Below are positions 35,345-43,798 of a DNA stretch of 64,000 nucleotides, one piece after another. The notes beneath the pieces were generated by a model. That model did no database searches. It was not told the DNA's origin and saw nothing but the letters and a program-made list of their open reading frames with translations. Numbering within the stretch: the first letter of the stretch is position 1; every line of letters starts with the position of its first letter. Source of the stretch: Planctomycetota bacterium. GTDB lineage: Bacteria; Planctomycetota; Planctomycetia; Pirellulales; UBA7805. Location: positions 62,001 through 126,000 of the forward strand of contig QQVP01000037.1 of NCBI GenBank assembly GCA_003389215.1. Direction: 5' to 3'. Both the position numbers and the translations under genes were made by a program.

Positions 35345-35911
35345 TCAACGGTGCCCGATAGCCCGCGCTGGATTTCCGCCCACGATGACGTTCGCGTCGA
35401 CCGAACGGACAACCACCGCCCGGGCGCCGACGATCGCTCCGTCGCCTACGGTGATCCCCGGCCCCAAGAACGCGTCCGCACAACACCAAACGCCCTGTCC
35501 GATCCGAATGGGCGGGGTCAGCAGCGGAAGGTTCGGCTGCGTGTAGTCGTGGGTGCCTGCACACACGTGCACACGTTGCGAGACGAGGGATCCCTTGCCG
35601 ATCACCACCTTGCCCAAGCAATAGAGCTCGACGTCACGGCCGATCGTGGCGAAGTCCCCCACTTCGAGATTCCAGGGAAAGGTAACTTTGACCGAAGGAT
35701 AGATGCGGACGCCGCGGCCGATCTTCGCCCCGAATAGCCGCAGCAATCCGTTCCGCCAGGCATAGCAGAGTCGCGGAGTGAAGCGAAACAGCGGCGCTAC
35801 GCAGGCCCAAACCACTCTGCGAATGTTCGTCGACCGAGGATAGTTGCGGTTGGATCGGTGAGCCGCCGCGTCCAGCGGAACATCGACTTGGCTCGCAGTA
35901 CTCGCCGTCAT
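35345..35911 (-). CDS. Left-handed beta-helix acetyltransferase (WcaF-like)
   Basis: The 188-residue protein has hexapeptide repeats ([LIV]-G-x4) giving a left-handed beta-helix: IGRGVRIYPSVKVTFP, VGDFATIGRDVEL, IGKGSLVSQRVHVCAG, then VGDGAIVGARAVVVRSV. The motif CAGTHDY and the segment PIRIGQGVWCCADAFLGPG match colanic-acid-type WcaF acetyltransferases, which acetylate sugars from acetyl-CoA. It probably decorates a residue of the exopolysaccharide repeat unit. The ATG at 35911 is preferred over a longer, Arg-rich N-terminal extension. Confidence 0.85.
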   Translation of the reverse strand: MTASTASQVDVPLDAAAHRSNRNYPRSTNIRRVVWACVAPLFRFTPRLCYAWRNGLLRLFGAKIGRGVRIYPSVKVTFPWNLEVGDFATIGRDVELYCLGKVVIGKGSLVSQRVHVCAGTHDYTQPNLPLLTPPIRIGQGVWCCADAFLGPGITVGDGAIVGARAVVVRSVDANVIVGGNPARAIGHR

Positions 35912-36087
35912 GGCTGCTAGCGTCGACACCCGTGTGCGGCGCCGGGCTCCTGGTGGATGGAGAGAATTGCGGGCGACGATACCAGCCGCAAGACGGTGGG
36001 TCAACAGAAACTAGGGGGTTGCGGCGGCCTCGGCGAAACGCGGAAACCACGCCCTGCGCCGTCTTGGCAAGACGCCGGCTAGCGGCC

Positions 36088-37230
36088 TCAGGCCAGAAAC
36101 TCTGGGGTCGGACCCTGGTGAAGCAACCAGCGGTAGAGCCGATTCATGCGTTCTGCCACCGACGGCCACGTGAACTCCCTCTCGATCAGTTGCCGGCCCC
36201 GGCGTCCTTTGTCACGAAGGACCGCATCCGACTCGCGCGTCGCCTCACGCAAGGCACGCGCGAGTGGCTCGCTGCCGACGTCAATCCACCAACCACAATC
36301 TTCCTCGGCGACCTGTCGCCAGGGCGAACCCTTCGTGGTGATGACAGGCAAGCCGTGCGCCAGGGCCTCGGCCGCGGCGATGCCAAAGTTCTCGCTATAG
36401 GAAGGCAGCACCAACAAGCTACAGGTCCTCAGCAGGTCGCCCTTCTCTTTCCCGGCAACCTCTCCGACGAACTCAAACTTGTCCGCCAGGCCACGTTCGG
36501 CGACGAGCCGCTTGAGCTCGGCCAAGTGACCTACCTCGTCGGGACCGGCAATAACGCAACGCCATCCACTCGGTTCTACCTGGCTCCAGGCATGCACCAG
36601 GTTGGCCAGCCCCTTCTGAGGATGAAGGCGACCCAGGAAGAGCACCGCTTTCTTGCGGGCCGGAGCGGTCGACCCCGACTCGGCATCGAGGTCGAAATCG
36701 ACGCCATTGGGGACAATCGCGCAGGGAGTCGTCAGACCCAGTTCCCGTGCTGCGTGGGCCTCATGCGATGCCGTCGCGTGCAGGCAATCGGCGCTTGCCA
36801 GGTCGCCGCGTTGGTAAGCGGCCATGGCAAGGACTTTCTTGATGCGCTTGTGGCGGAGGCACCAGCGGTCAAGCATTCCCCGCGGCGAAATTACCGTAGC
36901 GATCGCGTGTCGTCTGGCAAAGCGACAGGCCCAGTGATTCACCAGGCTCCAGATTCCGTGGCTGTGGATTACGTCGATCGGCCGTTCGCGATGTAGGGCC
37001 GACAGGGCTGCATTGACGCTTGCCCGACCGTTCCAGGGAGACATCCCCGTGAGCGGAATGTGCTGAGCGGCGCTCGCTTCCACATCCGCTCTGGGCCCAC
37101 CGCGGTTTTGGAACAAGAGGGAGGCCTCACCGCCACCTTTCTCGGCGACGATCGACGCCAGCCGCGGTACCGAGCGGGAGGGACCGCCGGAACTTGCGTC
37201 GAGATCGCGGATCACGTGGACGATATGCAC
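36088..37230 (-). CDS. Glycosyltransferase family 4
   Basis: The 380-residue GT-B protein has the N-terminal loop SSGGPSRSVPRLA and a C-terminal domain with VLFLGRLHPQKGLANLV and the E-x7-E motif region LPSYSENFGIAAAEAL. These motifs bind the nucleotide-sugar donor of retaining transferases. The start is GTG at 37230, with GAGG seven bases upstream. It lies 53 bp downstream of the next glycosyltransferase in the same block. The donor and acceptor are unknown. Confidence 0.87.
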   Translation of the reverse strand: MHIVHVIRDLDASSGGPSRSVPRLASIVAEKGGGEASLLFQNRGGPRADVEASAAQHIPLTGMSPWNGRASVNAALSALHRERPIDVIHSHGIWSLVNHWACRFARRHAIATVISPRGMLDRWCLRHKRIKKVLAMAAYQRGDLASADCLHATASHEAHAARELGLTTPCAIVPNGVDFDLDAESGSTAPARKKAVLFLGRLHPQKGLANLVHAWSQVEPSGWRCVIAGPDEVGHLAELKRLVAERGLADKFEFVGEVAGKEKGDLLRTCSLLVLPSYSENFGIAAAEALAHGLPVITTKGSPWRQVAEEDCGWWIDVGSEPLARALREATRESDAVLRDKGRRGRQLIEREFTWPSVAERMNRLYRWLLHQGPTPEFLA

Positions 37231-37283
37231 GGTTGGCCTCGATGAAGTGTCTTGCTTGGTGGTAGGTGCTAGGAGTCTCGCGG

Positions 37284-38435
37284 CTAGGCAGCGGCGACGT
37301 CCGTTTGCTTCGGCATGCGGTCGTGGAGATCTTGGTCGCGCGCCGCATCATCGCCCAGCTCAAGAAGTCGAGACCAGCGTCGGCACCAATTCGCGGCCGT
37401 AAACGGCTGTGCGGACAGCGCGGCGTTTCTCCCCATCTCGGCGAGACGGTCGCTCTGATCGTGCATCCACATAAGCGCCTCTGCTAAGGCTGAGGTACAG
37501 CCGGTGGCTACGAGTTGTCCGTTCCAGTCGTCGCGAATCAGATCGATGGCCGCCCCACACGCCGTGGTCGCGATTCCGGGAAGCCCCGCACCCATCGCCT
37601 CGGCGAGCGCCACCCCCCACGGCTCGTAGTTGCTGGGCAGCACGAAGGCCGTCGCGTCCCGCAGGACCTCCGGCAGTCGGTCGGGCTGAACGAAGCCCAG
37701 ATTCGTGACCCCCGGCTGGCCATTCACACAGCTCTCCAGGGGGCCCGCTCCACAGCACCACAGCGACCACGGGTCGTCGCGTTGCTCGCGATACACTCGA
37801 TAGGCGTCGAGCAATGTCTTCAGGCCCTTCTCCTCGGCGTAGCGACCGACATAGAGAAAGCGCGGGGGTGACTCCCAAACCGCATTCCGCTGCTCGGCGA
37901 CGGGCGCAAAGGCAACCTCGTCCCAGGCGTAGACTCCGCGATGAATGCTCGAGTCTGCAAAGCCAAGCCTCCTGGCGTACTGCCACGAGCGTTCTCCCGC
38001 GACGACCACATCGTCGACCTGGCGAAGCAGCGAAGCATACCGAACCCGCGTCAGGAATTGCTTCGCCCGGCCTTGCCAGGGAGTGTCCATTCCCATGACG
38101 ACCTGACGCACCCTCGGCCGCAGACGCTGCACGAGCTTCGTGTACGCGGGGCTCATCCAGCCGGAAATGACCAAGACGTCGGGCGCGAACTCACAGGCTT
38201 CCTGTTCGATCCGCTCGAAATTGGTCCGATCCTGCGCGGAGAGTAATCGGCAATCGACTCCGCTGGCCACCGTCTCGGCGAAGTCGGCGTGATCGGATGG
38301 GGAAGCCGTGCTCCAGGCGAGTACGCGCAGATCCACGTCGGGTCGCTGGGCAAGGTGCCGCCAACACGCCGCCATGTAGCCGGAGAGGCGGCTCCAGCAG
38401 AAGAGTATCCGCGTTGGACGTTGCGATGTTGTCAT
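37284..38435 (-). CDS. Glycosyltransferase family 4
   Basis: The 383-residue GT-B protein begins with an N-terminal domain containing CWSRLSGYMAACWRHL, an acceptor-loop pattern unlike the G-G-x form of its neighbours. Its donor domain has FLYVGRYAEEKGLKTLLDAY and LPSNYEPWGVALAEAMGAG with the E-x7-E arrangement. Another landmark is ISGWMSPAYTKLV. The ATG at 38435 is chosen over a TTG four codons upstream. A dispersed repeat copy lies immediately upstream. Confidence 0.85.
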   Translation of the reverse strand: MTTSQRPTRILFCWSRLSGYMAACWRHLAQRPDVDLRVLAWSTASPSDHADFAETVASGVDCRLLSAQDRTNFERIEQEACEFAPDVLVISGWMSPAYTKLVQRLRPRVRQVVMGMDTPWQGRAKQFLTRVRYASLLRQVDDVVVAGERSWQYARRLGFADSSIHRGVYAWDEVAFAPVAEQRNAVWESPPRFLYVGRYAEEKGLKTLLDAYRVYREQRDDPWSLWCCGAGPLESCVNGQPGVTNLGFVQPDRLPEVLRDATAFVLPSNYEPWGVALAEAMGAGLPGIATTACGAAIDLIRDDWNGQLVATGCTSALAEALMWMHDQSDRLAEMGRNAALSAQPFTAANWCRRWSRLLELGDDAARDQDLHDRMPKQTDVAAA

Positions 38436-38470
38436 TCCCAATATCAACTGTTCGAGTTTGTCGAGCGACC

Positions 38471-38577
38471 TATTGATGGCTGCGTTGTTAATGAGCCCTT
38501 CGCGGCGGCGGTGATGGCTGAAATGCCGGCCTCCCGCTGGTCGGCCTGGTTCATTGGCTGCGCAAAGCTCAATAAAC
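38471..38577. repeat. Second dispersed repeat family, copy A (~107 bp, MITE-like)
   Basis: The element runs from TATTGATGGCTGCG to GGCTGCG...CTCAATAAAC. It matches 49851-49958 over its whole length with about a dozen differences, in the same orientation. The ends carry an imperfect inverted repeat (TATTGA on the left, TTTATTGA reading inward from the right). There is no ORF. It fills most of the gap between the glycosyltransferase and acyltransferase genes. Confidence 0.8.
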
Positions 38578-38642
38578 CGACGCCGAATGCAGTCGAGGCA
38601 GGCGTGGCGATTCGTAGCGATTCTTTCATGTCGTCTGTGATG

Positions 38643-39815
38643 TCAGCAGCGCGCGGCGGTACGCTTGGCCACTCGAATGATCGGTTCTTCGAAGAAGTGA
38701 AAAGACACCGAGGAGACAAGTGCGACCGCCACGATCGTTGCACCATAGAGAAGCAGGCGGTGTTCGGCAAAGTACGGTCCGGCAACGTTGAGTAGCAGAT
38801 TGATGACGGCCACGTGAAAGCAATAGATCCCGTAAGAGATCCGGCCGAGATAGTTGAAGACGGGATTGGCCAAAACACCGATCGGCGAACTCGGACATCG
38901 TGCGCTGTTCCAGATAATCGTCCCGAATAGAACCGAGAGCGGCAGGTGGACGAGGTTGTCCAGCGGAGTCCTGTACAACAGGAACACCGGCGGCACGAGC
39001 ATCATGGCTGTCAGGGCAGTCCCGCGGTGCGTGAGGCAGTCCCAAAGTTTTCCGGGGGTAATCAGAGCGAACAGACTGCCGATGGCCATGCACTCGAATT
39101 TGAGCGTTGCCGCCAGGTGGAACCATCCTTGTGCATTGGGGATTCGGCTGCCGGCCAGCAACAGCGCCGCCTTGATGCCGATGATCACGACAATGAAGAT
39201 GAAGATTGCGCGGACGAGATGCCGGGCCCGCAGTACCAAGAGTGGCCAGAAGCAGTAGAACGTGATCTCGACTCCGATGCTCCACAGGTGACTGATGTTG
39301 GCCACCCGTTGTTGAAACGCCGAGGCGACATGCGGCTGTGCGAAGAGGAAGGACAAGAATGTGTCGAGGGAAGGTGGGGGCGAGGTGCCGCCGGCCGTCG
39401 GTGATGTAAAGACGGATAGTTGCGGCAGCACGAAGAAGCCAAGGACGACCAACAAGTAGTAGAGTGGCAGAATGCGACCGGCTCGACGCACGTAGAAGCT
39501 GGGGAGCGTCTCGGCGAGTGGGGCCTCGCGGTAGCGCACCAGGATGTGCGTGATCAAGAAGCCGCTAAGCGTGAAGAAGAAGTAGACGCCCACGGGGCCC
39601 AGGTTTTGGACAATCCAGTTGGACCAGGCATTGTCCATGCCGTGCTGGCCTCGAATCATCTCGACGTGCGTGACGATGACGGCCAAGGCACTCAGCCAGC
39701 GCAGACAGTCGAGATTCTCAAAGTACGGCCGGGGCTCTCCGCTGGGGCCGGCGGCCTCGCGGGTTCCCATTCGCGGCGAGGTACTCGATGTTCGGGCTGT
39801 TGCAACGGTCGCCAT
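38643..39815 (-). CDS. Membrane acyltransferase 3 family (OafA-like)
   Basis: The 390-residue protein has the acyltransferase 3 layout. The N-terminal part holds YFENLDCLRWLSALAVIVTH and the RxxR-type FYVRRAGRILPLYY, and about ten transmembrane helices follow (for example FLITHILVRY and SIGVEITFYCFWPLLVL). Enzymes of this family transfer acetyl or other acyl groups to sugars in the periplasm. It would modify the exopolysaccharide. The ATG at 39815 was chosen because the 138 open codons upstream overlap the Wzy-like gene and look non-coding. A late HFFEEP closes the family region. Confidence 0.86.
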   Translation of the reverse strand: MATVATARTSSTSPRMGTREAAGPSGEPRPYFENLDCLRWLSALAVIVTHVEMIRGQHGMDNAWSNWIVQNLGPVGVYFFFTLSGFLITHILVRYREAPLAETLPSFYVRRAGRILPLYYLLVVLGFFVLPQLSVFTSPTAGGTSPPPSLDTFLSFLFAQPHVASAFQQRVANISHLWSIGVEITFYCFWPLLVLRARHLVRAIFIFIVVIIGIKAALLLAGSRIPNAQGWFHLAATLKFECMAIGSLFALITPGKLWDCLTHRGTALTAMMLVPPVFLLYRTPLDNLVHLPLSVLFGTIIWNSARCPSSPIGVLANPVFNYLGRISYGIYCFHVAVINLLLNVAGPYFAEHRLLLYGATIVAVALVSSVSFHFFEEPIIRVAKRTAARC

Positions 39816-39898
39816 TGGATTCGTCTGTGAGTGTCGCGGACAACGCTCGTTGAAGGTTGAGTGTCCGAAGACGCGAAGATGTCGGACGCAGCCTGTGG

Positions 39899-41185
39899 TT
39901 ATGCCGGCGAGGGCGCCAGCGAAGTGTCGTTGTGAAGCGCTTCGGCGGCGGCCAGGCGTCTTCGCGCCGCCAGCGCCGTCGCGCGTACCGCAAAGGGTGC
40001 GATGAAGAAGAACGGACAGCCGTAGTCGACGAGGCTTCCTAGTTTGAAGCTGCGTGCCACGAAATAGATGAAGGACAACGCCCAAATGTCGCCGTAGGGG
40101 GCGGGGGCACCGCTGCGACGCAAGCACTTGACCAAGAACCACACGAGCAGAATGGCGCCCGGGATTCCGAATTCTGACAACGTCCGAATGCTCAGTGAGT
40201 GCGCCGACAAGCTGTTGATGCCGTACCACTTCTCGAAAGTGAATGGAGTGCCTGCGAAGTGTTCCTCATAGGCAAATTGGTGTCCGCCGAATCCGTTTCC
40301 GAACCAGCGACGACGTCCCAGGGTGTACTTGGCGACATCGAGATTCGTGGCGAGCGACTTGACCGTCAAGTTTGTGGCTTCGTAGCTGGGGCTGTTCCCG
40401 AGAAAGACGTCGAAGGCTTCCACGCGTTCCTGCACACGCTCCGACTGCAGCTCAGGCGTTAAGATGAACACGTACGGCAACGCGACGCCGACGATAATCA
40501 TGGCCAGCATGCCCAGTTTCTTCTTCGAGGCGAGTGCCCCGCATACGAGGATCAGCGCCATTGCGGTCAGAGACTTGGTGAGCAGCAGCGAGGCCAGCAG
40601 AATGCCTAGCTTCCAGGTGTCACGCCCCAGGAGTGTGATGCGCGTATGCGCCAGGAGGATGCCGAAAGCAGGTGCCACGATAACCGCGAAGTGCGAAGGC
40701 TCAAGTGCGACCGAGTCGAGTTCGCCAGCTTGTTTGACCAGTAGGTTGATTCCCGCGGCCGAGGTTGCGACCTGAATCAGACCCAACAGGGCGGCCGCCA
40801 CGGAGAAGCCCAGATACTGTCGCAGCAGTCGCGAGGGCCGACAGCGCATCAACAGCGAGCCAATTCCCATGTAGATGACATAGGCCGGCAGCAGCTGCCG
40901 GAGGAGCACCTCGTGGGAGTAGCCTTGGGCCGTCAGCAAGCCAAAGCTGAGGCCGGCCATTCCGACCGCGATGACGGTCACGATTCGAATCACACGCAGG
41001 TTGGGCATGACAATCAGGCCGACCAGCCCGAGCGCCAGCTGGTAGAGATCCACGTAACTGCCCGCAATCTGCCAACCTGCGATCTCCTTGGAGAAGATCG
41101 TTGCAACGACCAACGGCTCCCAGGGGACGAGCTTTCGCTGGCCCAAGGATCGAGCTGCCGATGATAGAGCCGTTTGTCGATTCAC
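39899..41185 (-). CDS. Wzy-like O-antigen/exopolysaccharide polymerase
   Basis: The 428-residue protein is hydrophobic, with about 11 predicted membrane segments (WQIAGSYVDLYQLALGLVGL, LLLTKSLTAMALILVCGALA). A large hydrophilic loop with GNGFGGHQFAYEEHF and SLSAHSLSIRTLSEFG precedes the last helices. This pattern fits Wzy polymerases, whose primary sequences diverge strongly, so the call rests on topology, the loop motif and context. The start is GTG at 41185 with TAAGG upstream. It would join lipid-linked repeat units in the periplasm. Confidence 0.75.
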   Translation of the reverse strand: MNRQTALSSAARSLGQRKLVPWEPLVVATIFSKEIAGWQIAGSYVDLYQLALGLVGLIVMPNLRVIRIVTVIAVGMAGLSFGLLTAQGYSHEVLLRQLLPAYVIYMGIGSLLMRCRPSRLLRQYLGFSVAAALLGLIQVATSAAGINLLVKQAGELDSVALEPSHFAVIVAPAFGILLAHTRITLLGRDTWKLGILLASLLLTKSLTAMALILVCGALASKKKLGMLAMIIVGVALPYVFILTPELQSERVQERVEAFDVFLGNSPSYEATNLTVKSLATNLDVAKYTLGRRRWFGNGFGGHQFAYEEHFAGTPFTFEKWYGINSLSAHSLSIRTLSEFGIPGAILLVWFLVKCLRRSGAPAPYGDIWALSFIYFVARSFKLGSLVDYGCPFFFIAPFAVRATALAARRRLAAAEALHNDTSLAPSPA

Positions 41186-41278
41186 TGTCGCCTTAGTTCC
41201 TACCGTTGTTCTGAGCTCTTCGAAAGACGTCTTTCTCGTCGCGCGGGCCGAAGTACCCCGGCCCGCGACGGGTTCAGG

Positions 41279-42400
41279 TCACGCCGCTCGACGGGCGAAC
41301 TCGTAAACTTGCTCGTAGCGATTGAAGGCCGCGCTCACGCTGAATCTCTCCTTGATGGATGCCTTGGCGGCCGTCGACATGGCCGTATAGAGCCCGTCGT
41401 CTCGCAGCAATGTGATCGTCCGATCGACAAACGCCTCGACATCTTCCGCGTCGCAGGTGAATCCGGTCACCCCGTCAACGACGACCTCCTGCAGTCCCCC
41501 TACGCGACTCGCAACAACCGGCACTCCGACCGCTCCCGCTTCTGCCGCCGAGATTCCGAAACCCTCCCAACGCGACGGCATCAGCACAACGTCGGCCGAC
41601 ACGTATTCCCGGTAGACATCGGGACGATAGCCACGGAACTCGACGTTCGCGGCGAGACGCCGCGAGCGTACTAGCTGCTGAACGCGGTCGGCATGTGGCC
41701 CGTCGCCCACGATGGTCAATCGCACTTCGGGAATGACCTGCCGAACTCGATCCAGTACCAGCAGCGCCGTGTCGATGCCCTTCTTCTCCACGTCCAGGCG
41801 GGTCACCATCATCAGGTGTCGACGAACGCCGGACGGCCTGGCCGGCAGATCGTCGGGAGGTTCGTCGGGGAAGTTGTAGATCACAGGGCACGTGTCGCCC
41901 GGGTAGTCGAACAAGTGCTTCAGGTCGGACTGCACCGAGCGGCTGATGGCGGTCGTACAGGCCGAGGTGCGGGATAGAAAGACGCGGTCGATATGTCGCC
42001 GGATCCGGGCGCCCAGGCTGTTTGACCGCCACCAAGGGGGATTGTCCTGCTGGGTCTCGACGATCGGACATCCGGCCAGCGAGCGGGCCCCGTAGAGGAC
42101 AATTTTGGGGGCAAAGAGCTGCGAGTGGACCACATCGGGCCGGATTCGTTTGACGACCTGAACCAGTTGTTGTCGCAGCCGTGCGATGGCAAAGACGTTG
42201 GGCCACGTTAGCCGTTGCCGAAAGTCGAGCGTCTCGTAGTCGACGCCAGCCCGCCGCAGACGTCCGGCGTAGTCGTTCCGGCCGCTGACCGTTACCAGCG
42301 TCGCGCGGTGGCCACGACGGACGGCCTCCTCGGCGAGGCCGACGGCGATCTTCTGAGCACCGCCAAATTCCAGGTTGGAAATTAGATAGACAATGTGCAT
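41279..42400 (-). CDS. Glycosyltransferase family 4
   Basis: The 373-residue GT-B protein has the typical start HIVYLISNLEFGGAQKIAVGL (glycine-rich acceptor loop) and donor-domain motifs MMVTRLDVEKKGIDTAL, TIVGDGPHADRVQQL and MPSRWEGFGISAAEAGAVG (E-x7-E). It overlaps the 3' end of the upstream glycosyltransferase gene by 19 bp, with its ribosome site AAGGAAG inside that gene, indicating translational coupling. The sugar is unknown. Confidence 0.88.
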   Translation of the reverse strand: MHIVYLISNLEFGGAQKIAVGLAEEAVRRGHRATLVTVSGRNDYAGRLRRAGVDYETLDFRQRLTWPNVFAIARLRQQLVQVVKRIRPDVVHSQLFAPKIVLYGARSLAGCPIVETQQDNPPWWRSNSLGARIRRHIDRVFLSRTSACTTAISRSVQSDLKHLFDYPGDTCPVIYNFPDEPPDDLPARPSGVRRHLMMVTRLDVEKKGIDTALLVLDRVRQVIPEVRLTIVGDGPHADRVQQLVRSRRLAANVEFRGYRPDVYREYVSADVVLMPSRWEGFGISAAEAGAVGVPVVASRVGGLQEVVVDGVTGFTCDAEDVEAFVDRTITLLRDDGLYTAMSTAAKASIKERFSVSAAFNRYEQVYEFARRAA

Positions 42401-43629
42401 GCGGGGACTTCCTTGTCCGCTGCTTCTCGACCGGTGACGGTTCGGTAAACCGTCAGAAGTTTCTCGGCCTGAACGTCGGTCGTAAAGTACTTAACAAATC
42501 GCTGGCGGCCCGCTTGTCCCATCGCCGAAGCTCTGTCCGTGTCGGCCAGCAGCTCTTCCAGGCGGGACGTCAGGGATTCGACATTTCGCGGGGGCACGAG
42601 ATAACCGCTGACCTCGTGGTCGAGCCACTCCGGAATGCCGCCAACCTCCGTGGCAATGACGGGCTTCGCAGCGGCCATCGCTTCCAGCCCGACGATGCCG
42701 AAGACCTCCGGCCAAATCGAAGGCACGACCAGCATCTGGCAATTTCGATAGAGCCAGGTCAGCTCCCCTCCCGATCGCCACCCCAGCAGCGTGACCCGAT
42801 CTCCCAGTCCTAGCTTGGCAACGTGCCGTTCGACCTCGGACCGGTAGATGCCATCTCCGACGAGCAAAAGTCGCGTTGATTTTGTGCGCAGGCGAGAAAA
42901 CGCGTCGAGCAGATAGGTAATGCCCTTCGACTTGGAAAGCCGGCCGGAATAAAGCACGTAGTCGTCGGAAACACCGGAAATGGGGCGGCAATTCTCCGCG
43001 TCTAGTCGATCCGGATCGGCCGCGTACCAAACGACGTCGACCTTCGACGCGGGAATTCCGGCGGCGACAACCCGGTCGCGGATGTGCCGCGAACCGGCGA
43101 CAAAGCGGACGTTGGGCATCGCCGCCAGCGACTGTTTCTTCCAGGTGTTGGTAAGCGACTGCCATAAGCGCTGCGGATGGCGATTGTTGCACTGCTTGGT
43201 GTACGCGCAGAGCAGGCAACCGAAGCCCGCTTTGCGCTGGCAGATGTCTTCGCTGGAATTGTGAAAGAGATCGTTGCCAGGGCAAATGATGCCGTAATTG
43301 TGGAGGTGAATCACCGTCGGCAGGCGCTCCGCGACGTAACGCGTGATGGCCACATTCTTGACTTCGTGAACATGAACAGCGTCAATCGCCGCCTCGTTGA
43401 CGAGCCGTTCGAGTCGCCCCCGCCAGCTAGTATCCGAGATTGCGGCATCGTTGATTTGCGGCAGGACTTCGACCTGCTCAATTCCCGGATAAACACGATC
43501 CGGCTCCGCGGCACTGGCCACCCAGATCGAGAATCCTCGGCTCGACAGCGACACGGCTGAGTCGCGAATGAAGCTGGCCACTCCCCCGCCCTTCGTGCCG
43601 ACGTCCTGATCGAGGTGCAGAATGTTCAT
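42382..43629 (-). CDS. Glycosyltransferase family 4 with Cys-rich insert
   Basis: The 415-residue GT-B protein begins HLDQDVGTKGGGVASFIRD and has donor-domain motifs DDYVLYSGRLSKSKGITYL and VPSIWPEVFGIVGLEAMAA. An N-terminal-domain segment with CPGNDLFHNSSEDICQRK ... GCLLCAYTKQC carries five Cys residues. This CxG...C-x-x-C pattern occurs in a subset of GT4 enzymes and could bind a metal or form a structural insert. Its 3' end overlaps the next glycosyltransferase by 19 bp. Confidence 0.86.
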   Translation of the reverse strand: MNILHLDQDVGTKGGGVASFIRDSAVSLSSRGFSIWVASAAEPDRVYPGIEQVEVLPQINDAAISDTSWRGRLERLVNEAAIDAVHVHEVKNVAITRYVAERLPTVIHLHNYGIICPGNDLFHNSSEDICQRKAGFGCLLCAYTKQCNNRHPQRLWQSLTNTWKKQSLAAMPNVRFVAGSRHIRDRVVAAGIPASKVDVVWYAADPDRLDAENCRPISGVSDDYVLYSGRLSKSKGITYLLDAFSRLRTKSTRLLLVGDGIYRSEVERHVAKLGLGDRVTLLGWRSGGELTWLYRNCQMLVVPSIWPEVFGIVGLEAMAAAKPVIATEVGGIPEWLDHEVSGYLVPPRNVESLTSRLEELLADTDRASAMGQAGRQRFVKYFTTDVQAEKLLTVYRTVTGREAADKEVPACTLSI

Positions 43630-43798
43630 GGTTCGTGCTCGTTAGGCTTCCTGCCTGCGGCTCCCGGACGACGACGATACCTCAATGAAGGCATGGGGTC
43701 GACGCGTGTTGAGTGTGCGAGCCGCGCTGTAAACAACGTGGGCGTCGCGATCTTCCACATCGATTCAGCGTTCGACGCTGCATGGTCGTTCGCGAACT

